The notes under the pieces are model-generated. The model did no database searches. It worked only from the letters and a program-made list of their open reading frames with translations, and was not told the DNA's origin. The position numbers and the translations under genes are program-made. This document shows positions 56,183 through 64,000 of a stretch of 64,000 bases of DNA, piece after piece. The stretch is from contig BTPG01000007.1 in assembly GCA_036245525.1 (NCBI GenBank), positions 164,127,894 through 164,191,893 on the forward strand, written 5' to 3'. Source of the DNA: Semisulcospira habei. Taxonomy: Eukaryota > Mollusca > Gastropoda > Semisulcospiridae. Numbering within the stretch: position 1 is the first letter of the stretch; each line of letters starts with the position of its first letter.

Positions 56183-56283
56183 GTATCAGCAAGTGGCATA
56201 GATCCTCATCAGCCCCTGCAGTCGCTCAGGAGGATCTATGTCTCTTGCAGTGGGACCGTGTTTCTCGGCAGTTAAAGGGTTAA
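56183..56283. mobile_element. Family D right half
   Basis: GTGGCATAGATCCTCATCAG, the complementary arm and CGGCAGTTAAAGGGTTAA. The left end is replaced by the minisatellite. Confidence 0.65.
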
Positions 56284-56727
56284 CAGATGGCTAGCCGAGA
56301 CTATAAGACATTTCTATGCATACTAATTTAGTAGATTCATCACAAGGGTATTGGGGGTTTGACAGATGTGTAAAAAAAATGCTTAAATTTGGAGAAAACA
56401 TGGATTTCGCTGGTGCTGAAGCCGGTCCTTCATACTTATTGTCACATACGTGCATCTGTCATATTCGTGAGCCATAAGGGCCTTGCCTTTCTTGTTTTTA
56501 TTGGATTCTAGCAGTGATTTTTTGATTCAATTTACTACCAAATTTGACCGGATTACTTATCTGTGCTTTCACTGGATGTGATCGGCAATGTGTTTGTATT
56601 CAAGCGGCAGTTCCATTTTCACGTTTGATCTGTAATTTTATCAACACGTCGAGTCAAGCTTGTGTGAATCGTCTGTGATTGTCGTCACATCCCGACTGTT
56701 AACTGTTTTCTTTTCGTTTCAGTTTCG

Positions 56728-56962
56728 TTAACCCGTTCAGTGCCAGCCAACGCAGCCTGTGTTTGTGCAATCTTCCTTTGTCAACACACACACACACCCA
56801 GAGCTGTCCAAACAATAGGCATTCACATTATTGTCAGCAAGAGGTATAGATCCTCATGAGCCCTCGCAACTGCGGTAAGTTAGTGCAACTGCGGGGGGCT
56901 CGTGAGGATCTATACCTCTTGCAGTTAGATGGTGTTCCAATCTATCGGGTATGAAGGGGTTC
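56728..56962. mobile_element. Family D TTAA hairpin MITE
   Basis: TTAACCCGTTCAGTGCCAGC left; GGGTATGAAGGGGTTCA right. The hairpin GCAAGAGGTATAGATCCTCA / complement carries AGGTATAGAT in both arms; the loop is duplicated. Confidence 0.75.
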
Positions 56963-57764
56963 AAGTGAAGCACCTGACAGCCAGAAGAAATCACGCTTTC
57001 GGGTATGTTCGACTTGCACGACAAATCCTGTCTACGTGTGTGTACGAGTCTAACCGCATCGAAACCAATCTCTGGGTAAAATAAATTCTATGTGAGTCTA
57101 GTTTGAAAGACTGCCAGGCACCGTGTCTACTACGCTTTCCCTGTGGCTGGGGTCAGTGGCAGGAGGGAGCTTAGTCCTGCGCCCGTCACTAAGCAAGGTG
57201 CTCCGCTACAGTGGGGTTAGTGTTGTGGCTCAAACTGTGATTTGAGGGCAATCCGGGAACAGTAAGTTACTTCCCGTGTTAGACACAACACTAGCGGCGC
57301 TCGCGTCCAAAGTAGGTCACGGAAAAATTGATTTATGACTTTGCGGAGGTCAAATGTCGGCTTGTACCGATTAGAACTTGTTTAAAAGATATTTCGGATG
57401 CACATCTTATACATAATTACAACTGTAATACGGTACATTTAGGCTTGATGGAATTCTTGACACCGCTGACCAGACATCCGCGATACATTTCTCCCCGACT
57501 ACAGCATGGGGGGGGGGGGGGGGTGGGGGGGGGGCCCTGCAACATTCCATATGACGTTGAGCGTCATTAATATGACGTTAAAATTACTTATGCACGCATG
57601 CTCATCTTAGGCCTTATTTACCAAGTCCCCATCAACCACACACTCTGGTAACTCGGATTAAAAAAAAAAAAAGAAGATTTAAGAGCTTGACAGACATTGG
57701 AAATTCGTGGCGAAAGCAACCCCCTGCTTAATCCCTCCCCCCCTCCCCCACTGTATACACCCGC
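56963..57764. other. No gene seen
   Basis: Contains an imperfect inverted pair GGTTAGTGTTGTGGCTC / ACACAACACTAGCGG (57217-57296), a G-run at 57508-57534 and CCCTCCCCC-rich sequence at 57730. No coding signal. Confidence 0.35.
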
Positions 57765-57979
57765 TTAATCCCTCTACCCCAGACACCACAGCAGGATAAG
57801 GATCGACCATGATAGTTCAAGGGTGATGCCAGAATAGCTTGCCGCCTAAGGGCGCCGAGCTATTCTGGCATCACCCTCGAACTATCATGGTCGATCTGTG
57901 TCCTGCACTGCCGGCAATGCAGTCTTCAGAGGACAACGGCAAAATTTGGGGATTTCGGTCTTGGGGTACAATGGGTTAA
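57765..57979. mobile_element. Family A TTAA hairpin MITE
   Basis: TTAATCCCTCTACCCCAGAC left; TTGGGGTACAATGGGTTAA right. Its left TTAA follows ACACCCGC, so it sits inside the satellite described next. Confidence 0.8.
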
Positions 57980-58545
57980 CCCCCTCCCTGCCACTATACA
58001 CCCGCTTAAACCCTCCCTGCCACTGTATACGCCCGCTTAAACCCTCCCTGCCACTGTATACACCCGCTTAAACCCTCCCTGCCACTGTATACACCCGCTT
58101 AAACCCTCCCTGCCACTATACACCCGCTTAAACCCTCCCTGCCACTGTATACACCCGCTTAAACCCTCTCTGCCACTGTATACACCCGATTAAACCCTCC
58201 CTGCCACTGTATACACACGCTTAAACCCTCCCTGCCACTATACACCCGCTTAAACCCTCCCTGCCACTGTATACACCCGCTTAAACCCTCTCTGCCACTG
58301 TATACACACGCTTAAACCCTCCCTGCCACTGTATACACCCGCTTAAACCCTCCCTGCCACTGTATACACCCGCTTAAACCCTCCCTGCCACTATACACCC
58401 GCTTAAACCCTCCCTGCCACTGTATACACCCGCTTAAACCCTCCCTACCACTGTATACACCCGCTTAAACCCTCCCTGCCACTGTGTACACCCGCTTAAA
58501 CCCTCTCTGCCACTGTATACACCCGCTTAAACCGGCCCTCCCTGC
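57980..58545. repeat. 29-31 bp satellite made of a MITE terminus
   Basis: About 18 copies of CCGCTTAAACCCTCCCTGCC + ACTGTATACAC (short form ACTATACAC). TTAAACCCTCCCTGCCACT is the terminal sequence of family D (compare TTAAGCCCTTCCCTGCCACT at 32571). The array runs straight into a family D element. Confidence 0.9.
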
Positions 58546-58746
58546 CACGGTATACGATGTTTCTGAAATCTGTGTTCATGCAAGGACGAAAAGCCAACAC
58601 CGGCCACGGAACATGGACACACAGGTCTCAGCAAGAGGCAGAGATCCGCATCAGCACCCACTATTGCCGCTATTGCGGGGCTCATGAGGACCTCTGTCTC
58701 TTGCAGATGGATCATGTTCACTTTTCCTCGGCAGTGAAGGGGTTAA
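58527..58746. mobile_element. Family D TTAA hairpin MITE at the satellite edge
   Basis: TTAAACCGGCCCTCCCTGCC left; CGGCAGTGAAGGGGTTAA right. The hairpin AGCAAGAGGCAGAGATCCGC / complement is at 58627-58707. Confidence 0.75.
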
Positions 58747-58984
58747 ACACGGGTAGACGGAAGGAAGGTCACACAGTTGCACTCGCTACGCTCTACCCCA
58801 ATGAATGCGGCCGTCTCCAGCTGGTAAAAAGCTTGATCACTGAAACCATTTTAGTGTTGGTGGCCTAAAGGACAAGTTACGTTCAGAGGGATGACAAATA
58901 TAGCTCGGTTTTTAATCAGAAGCGAGGTCGGCGTGTCCCGCACACGAATGTCTCGGCGAATGTCCGCAAAACTACTTTGCAACT

Positions 58985-59255
58985 GGTAACCGATGGGGCC
59001 TTGTTAAGGGAAGTATTCGCTCAGTTTTCAGGTAGTCTTCGTGTAGGCCTAATTAATGTGATTCATGGGGCCTTGCTAAGGGAAGTGTTTGCTCAGTTTT
59101 CAGGTAGTCTTCGTGAAGACCTAATTAACGTGGTTCATAAGGGATGTGTTCGCTCAGTTTTCAGGTAGTCTTCGTGAAGACCTAATTAACGTGGTTCATA
59201 AGGGATGTGTTCGCTCAGTTTTAAAGTAGTGCTTATGAAGACCTAATTAGCATGC
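58985..59255. repeat. Tandem repeat, four units of about 63-80 bp
   Basis: Units of GTTCGCTCAGTTTTCAGGTA + GTCTTCGTGAAGACCTAATT, shortening from left to right. No coding signal. 59256-59875 holds poly-T/GTTT runs, a C run at 59761 and no gene. Confidence 0.75.
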
Positions 59256-59875
59256 TTGTATGATTAAATCTAATGAGCTGAAAATCATAGCTGTCGTTGG
59301 CTTGTAATCGATTTAGGAGAAAGAAAATGCCACAGAAAGAATGGTGTCTGGAAAAACAACAAAGACAGTGGTTACACTGTTCCCAAACGACCTGTAGGGA
59401 TTGTGACGGTACCCTGTGAAGCGCTGTAATGATCTAGTACACGGTACGCGGATGGCTTTAACCCACGTAACCCACAGAAAAACACACAGGCACACAACAA
59501 GACGACCACATACATCCCCAAGGGATGCACACGATCGCCCCGCCCCAAAACCGTCAGCACATTTATATTTTTTTAAAACAAAATTTTTGATGAGACACAA
59601 TTCATGCGTTTTTTTGTTTGTTTGTTTGTTTGTTTGTTTTGGATTTTTTTTGGTGGGTGGGTGTTTGTTTGTTTGGTTGGTTGTTTTTTTGTTTTGTATT
59701 GTTGTTGTTTTGGTGGGGTTTTTTGCTTTGTCTGAAGGCTGGATAGTAACATGTCAGGCACCCCCCCCCCCCCACCACCACCACCCCATACCCCACCCCT
59801 TCCCCAATAAAAGATATCTTCCTACGCTGCTGCTGTTCTAGAGCATTTTTTTGCACGAAGCAAACGCACATTTGT

Positions 59876-60081
59876 AATTCACCCTTTCAGCCCCGACGCA
59901 TTACAGCAGGAGACGGGTCGACCATGATCATTCAAGGGTAGTGCCAGATTAGCTTGGCGCCTAATGGCGCCAAGCTAATCTGGCACTATCCTTGAATGAT
60001 CATGGTCGATCCATCTCGTGCAACTAGTACAAAGTGGTCAGGTGACACCTCCAAAATTGGGGAAATGCGGCTATGGGTTAA
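59876..60081. mobile_element. Family B hairpin MITE upstream of the RING gene
   Basis: CACCCTTTCAGCCCCGACGC left; GCGGCTATGGGTTAA right. The hairpin GGTCGACCATGATCATTCAA / complement is near perfect, with GATCATTC in both arms. It ends about 110 bp before the ATG at 60193. Confidence 0.8.
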
Positions 60082-60093
60082 TCTGATTGGTCG

Positions 60094-60163
60094 TCGTATG
60101 TTGGTTATTTCCAAACTATACAACCCTATCGTATGTTGGTTATTTCCAAACTATACAACCCTA
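60094..60163. repeat. Perfect 35-bp tandem duplication before the RING gene
   Basis: CGTATGTTGGTTATTTCCAA + ACTATACAACCCTAT occurs twice in direct succession, 30 bp upstream of the ATG. Confidence 0.85.
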
Positions 60164-60192
60164 TAGTCGTCCGTAATTCTTTCAGTGTCAAC

Positions 60193-60831
60193 ATGGCGAC
60201 TTCCTCACCCGACCCCAGCGAGTACCAGTGTCCTGTGTGCCACGAGAACTTCCACGAGCCAAAAATCCTGCCCTGCGCCCACATCTTGTGTCGTCACTGT
60301 CTGGTCACGTGGCTGCAAACAAACAGTGACGCAATATGTCCCATTTGCCGGAACGTCATTTGTGCGACGTCAGAGAGGGCCAGTAAAATGTTCGACGCCA
60401 TTGCTGACGCCCTGCCTACCGACCTGGCCATGGAGGCTAGGGTGGAATGCGTGGCCATTCTCAGCCAGAGTCAAGTGTGTGGCGGATGTCGGCAGGCAGC
60501 AGCCACATCGGTCTGTCTCAGCTGTGGAGAGCTGATGTGTACACCCTGCACCAACACTCACAATAATTTCGCCTTCTCCCAGCACCACAAAGTGGAGGAC
60601 CTGTCCGCCATGACAGTGGAGAACCTTGCGGCCAGCCGTCAGATCCCGTGTCTTGTCCACCCAGGCAAAACGTCGGAGTTTTACTGTCCTACGCACGAAG
60701 CCGCCATCTGCCACCTGTGCGCGATATCCAAACATCGCACATGCGCAGAGGTGCGCGATCTGGAGGAGAGAGTCGACGAGGTCTGCGGTGTGCTGGGGGA
60801 GCTGGCGGCCACCCTCAGCGCCGTGAATTAA
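60193..60831 (+). CDS. RING/B-box protein (TRIM-type N-terminus)
   Basis: 212 residues from ATG 60193. A C3HC4 RING finger occupies residues 13-52 (CPVC, C-A-H, CRHC, CPIC), the type that recruits ubiquitin-conjugating enzymes, so an E3 ubiquitin ligase role is likely. Two B-boxes follow: residues about 96-140 (CGGC ... CLSC ... CTPC ... H) and about 153-195 (CLVH ... CPTH ... CHLC ... H). Residues about 197-212 (DLEERVDEVCGVLGELAA) look like the start of a coiled coil, then the frame stops. TRIM proteins are normally 400-700 residues with a full coiled coil and a C-terminal domain, so this one is cut short. The stop TAA lies in GAATTAATTAA next to a family B remnant. I used 60193 rather than the in-frame ATG at 60133 because the latter lies in the duplicated leader. 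Confidence 0.8.
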   Translation: MATSSPDPSEYQCPVCHENFHEPKILPCAHILCRHCLVTWLQTNSDAICPICRNVICATSERASKMFDAIADALPTDLAMEARVECVAILSQSQVCGGCRQAAATSVCLSCGELMCTPCTNTHNNFAFSQHHKVEDLSAMTVENLAASRQIPCLVHPGKTSEFYCPTHEAAICHLCAISKHRTCAEVRDLEERVDEVCGVLGELAATLSAVN

Positions 60832-60923
60832 TTAATATTATGATATTTCAAGGTTAGTGCTTCCCTTGAATTATCATGGTCAGTCAATCTCCTGCTGTAG
60901 GGACCCGGGGCTAAGCGGGTTAA
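60832..60923. mobile_element. Shortened family B element directly after the RING ORF
   Basis: ATTATGATATTTCAAGGTTA, a short hairpin with CCTTGAATTATCATGG, and GGGGCTAAGCGGGTTAA at the right end. The left end overlaps the ORF stop. Confidence 0.65.
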
Positions 60924-61112
60924 GGCCAGTTTTTCTTGCAAACAAAGATTGTTGCTCAAAAGAATCAATGAATCAAAAGAGGTGCGATGTGTTCGATAGT
61001 GACGTACGCAACTTAGTAAGACAGTTTACAAAGACGTGACAATGTAGGCATACCAGCTGGGGGTCCTGGGTGTGTTTATGTGGGGGAGGGGGGGGGGGTC
61101 CGAAGGGGAGTT

Positions 61113-61250
61113 CGGATCAACCACGATATTTCTATGAGATTTTGTCTGAGATTTGCATGGCGAATTTAGTTCTGTGGAAGGCGCCAAGCTAATCTGGCAC
61201 TACCCTTGAATCATCTCCAGCTGTAGGGATCCTGGGGCTAAAAGGGTTAA
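61113..61250. mobile_element. Family B remnant
   Basis: GGATCAACCACGATATTTCT, GGCGCCAAGCTAATCTGGCA, and GGGGCTAAAAGGGTTAA. The left arm is heavily altered. A family D hairpin core follows at 61307-61373. Confidence 0.6.
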
Positions 61251-61624
61251 CATCAGCGTATTTATTATATAGGTTTGCTAACTTGCTTTGACTGAGCAAG
61301 CCACTAGCGAGAGGCATACATTCAAATTAGCCCCATGCGGTCGCAGGGACTCATGAGGATCTATGTCTCATGCCTATGAAAGTTCAGTGAAACTATTTCA
61401 GTATCAACGATCGAGGCATGCAGGTGAGTGCAGCGTGCGGCCGGGGGACTGGCGCACACACACCACTGACACACCCGGCCCAGCACACAAGCAGTTGTAT
61501 TCCGAGTACACACAATAAGTGGACTGACGAGTCACACCGTATAACTGTACGCATCCACACAAGAAACACACCAAAAACTCGGCACAGACGCGGCACGCAC
61601 ACAACACACATGCACTGGCAAACA

Positions 61625-62552
61625 TTCATATTATCTGTATTAGGTCTGCTGTCTCCGTTCCTCTTCCTACTGGCCATAGACTGGGTCATGAAGATGACCA
61701 CAGAGCACAGACGAAGTGGAATACAGTGGACACTGTGGACACAGCTTGACGACCTCGATTTTGCAGACGACTTGGCATTACTGTCCCACACTCATCAACA
61801 AATGCAGGACAAGACCACGAGGCTTGCTGACATCTCGTCCCAAGTGGGCCTCACCATTCACAAACAGAAAACAAAGACAATGAGGCTGAACGCAACCAGG
61901 GAAGAACCAGTCTTGCTTGCTGGCACCCCGTTGGAGGAGGTGGAGTCCTTCACCTATCTCGGGAGCATCATAGACAAAAAAGGCGGCACTGATGCAGATG
62001 TCAGAGCACGAATCGGTAAAGCCAGAGCAGCCTTTCTCCAGTTGAAAAAAAGTGTGGAGTTCCAGAGAGCTGTCACAACACACCAAAGTCCGGATTTTCA
62101 ACTCCAATGTAAAAGCAGTTCTCCTATATGGAGCAGAGACTTGGAGATTGACAAAAACCACAGTCAACAGAGTACAGACCTTCATGAACAGTTGCCTTAG
62201 AAGAATTTTGAAAATCCACTGGCCAGAGAAGATCAGCAACGTCAGACTCTGGGAGAGAACAGAGCAGATAACAGCAGAGAATGAAATTGGGCGAAGAAGA
62301 TGGGGATGGATCGGTCACAGTCTGAGAAAGCCAGCTTCCAGTATCACTAGGCAGGCATTGTCATGGAACCCCCAGGGAAAGAGGAAAAGAGGCAGGCCGA
62401 GAAACACCTGGCGTCGAGACCTCCAAGCAGACATCAAGAGACTGGGAACCACCTGGAGTAGAATCGAAGGAGAAGCACAGGACAGGAGTTGCTGGAGGTC
62501 TCTCGTCGACGGCCTATACACGGGTAGGGGTGACAGGCGTAAGTAAGTAAGT
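61625..62552 (+). pseudogene. LINE reverse transcriptase fragment (RTE-like), frameshifted
   Basis: 5'-truncated. It opens at LLSPFLFLLAIDWVMK (RT motif 4 region) and has catalytic FADD in LDFADDLALLSHT (near 61760), then TYLGSIIDKKGG. A frameshift near 62060-62080 moves the rest into the frame at 62052-62546: AVLLYGAETW, LRRILKIHWPEKISNVRLWE, then GKRKRGRPRNTWRRDL. The tail is (AAGT)n at 62540-62555. It belongs to a different subfamily from the copies at 39.5 and 42.2 kb, judged by these motifs. Confidence 0.85.
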
Positions 62553-62749
62553 AAGGTACGACTGATCAATCAACTTTGGCTTTTCTTATCAGCTGTATTC
62601 TTCCCTTGCAAACCAGGAAGAACAGAATGAGAGACTGAACTGCGTAGCGTCGTACTAAGCACATGTACTGTATGGGGGTGCGCCGAGCAGTCTTGGAGTA
62701 GCATAGCTACTTAGTTCGCTTCAAATAACCATGCCACTTCTCAGTTTAC

Positions 62750-62897
62750 TTAACCCTTATCATTCTGATACACCTCTTGCATGAAATAAATTTAACTCAG
62801 TGATAGTTGATCTATCTCATAATCTGCAATGTAGCCATCGTAGGACAATAAGCACATTTTACAACTGAAAGCAGCTTCGGAGGATGTAATGGGTTAA
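62750..62897. mobile_element. Family C element without hairpin
   Basis: TTAACCCTTATCATTCTGAT left; GGAGGATGTAATGGGTTAA right; only ACTCAGTGATAGTTGATCTA remains in the middle. Confidence 0.7.
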
Positions 62898-64000
62898 CGA
62901 CAAATGACGTCGGTGGAAGATGAAGTTTCATATGACCCCGAACGAAGTCAGAAATGCGCAGCATTTTTTTAATATTATTATTATGACTTGTCTATGAAGT
63001 TATTTGTTGTGGACGTGTGAAATATGACAACAATGAACATTATCACATAAAAAATAAACAGTTTGTATTTAAGTAAACTTTGACCTGATAGAATTCCCTC
63101 AACCGTCATGGCGGGTTCATCCCGGGCCTGAGCAGTTTCCTCAGCCAAAAAGGACTATTTTTAGCCGTTCTGCTTTTTCCTCTTGTCAGTTTTCATCAAC
63201 GATCACGTATAACGGCTTCTATCGAACTTTGCCTGTAAATATTTTTCGTTCTCGGACAACTCTAGGGAAAGTTCCGTATTTTGTTTATTGTTTAAAATAG
63301 CGGCATGGGGAAAAAAACAACAACTGGCACTTTAATGGCCGGCATAAACTGTACATGGCACTGATCATCATGAGCTTTATAGTAACCAAATACATGCTGT
63401 TGCACCCTGCTGAAGAAAGCGTGTGAAGATGTGTGCCTATCTGTGGTAGGAGTTTGGCATGTTGCAACAATCCATGTCATGTGATTTAGTTTATCTCCGA
63501 GCTCGCTCCCTCATACTAGTGCAGATACGTGTAGCTATACCCCTCCAAGCGACTTTAGTCCAGCTGGCCCTATGCTGAAACCGGACAAGTGCACACAAAA
63601 AAAAAAAAAAAAAAAAAAAAAAGCCACAGCAATGGTGCCGGTAGTGTTTTTCATTGAAGGTATACCAACTCAGCTACAATGCCAGTTTCTTATCAGCACA
63701 CTGGCACTAACCGAGATCTGGGTGTAAATGTCCACACGTCATAGGTACCATGGATTTTTCGCACACTATAAATTTGTGCCAAGGTGTGTAAACATGTACA
63801 CACAGCAAAAGTAAACTTGTTCAAGCTGTTGGGAATATGAGAAACGTCACGAAACTACCACAAAACTGCAAGAATGCCAAGTCTATTGTTGATTTCACCG
63901 AGATAGTTTACTTGGGTACATACATCTCGGTATGAACGGATAGTGTGCAAAAAATCGGATCATGTACGTATGCCATGTGTATAAAATTGACATCCATGAC
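62898..64000. other. No gene seen
   Basis: AT-rich, with a poly-A run at 63598-63622 and GTACCATGG... short inverted pieces. Nothing coding is convincing. Confidence 0.3.

Noticed and set aside
55461..56199. Long minus-strand ORFs of VIPAGCQAV / LLFRQDVR nonapeptide repeats
   Set aside because: They are translations of a 27-bp minisatellite; all three minus frames are open because the unit is a multiple of three, and several units are disrupted.

Overview
The window looks like nuclear DNA of an invertebrate animal, most likely a gastropod or other mollusc. The genes are split by GT-AG introns, one long gene is a typical metazoan solute carrier, and the spaces between genes are filled with non-LTR retrotransposon debris, GT microsatellites, minisatellites and very many short hairpin-forming mobile elements. 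Species was not determined; the mollusc assignment is inference from gene and repeat style.

Layout. 0-7 kb: a decayed LINE 3' end with an RNase H domain (minus strand) and several palindromic elements. 7.7-16.5 kb: a ten-exon plus-strand gene for a 12-TM major-facilitator transporter of the SLC43 type; the exon phases join without a break into 701 codons plus stop. 16.5-22 kb: repeats. 22.5-33.2 kb: a candidate secreted-peptide gene. One signal-peptide exon (phase 1) faces three downstream exons that all accept phase 1 and each carry their own stop: two cysteine-bearing peptides and one with amidation-type signals. This is the most interesting locus here and I do not recognise it. 33-39 kb: repeats, including a degenerate tandem array. 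39.5-46.2 kb: two LINEs, one internally deleted and one nearly complete with two apparent frameshifts. 50.3-50.5 kb: an orphan terminal coding exon on the minus strand. 55-58.6 kb: two minisatellites. 60.2-60.8 kb: a short RING/B-box (TRIM-type) ORF whose stop coincides with a mobile element. 61.6-62.5 kb: a third LINE fragment.

The repeat landscape has its own story. At least five families of about 90-230 bp elements are flanked by TTAA, start with CCC/CYC-type termini and contain a long near-perfect hairpin. This is what non-autonomous piggyBac-like elements would look like. Three of the families share one hairpin core inside different outer shells. Both arms of a hairpin tend to carry the same changes from copy to copy, and one family has seeded a satellite array from its own terminus. 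Other perfect palindromes (the 'GGTTGTCTCC' family and a GC-rich family of about 100 bp) do not show the TTAA flank.
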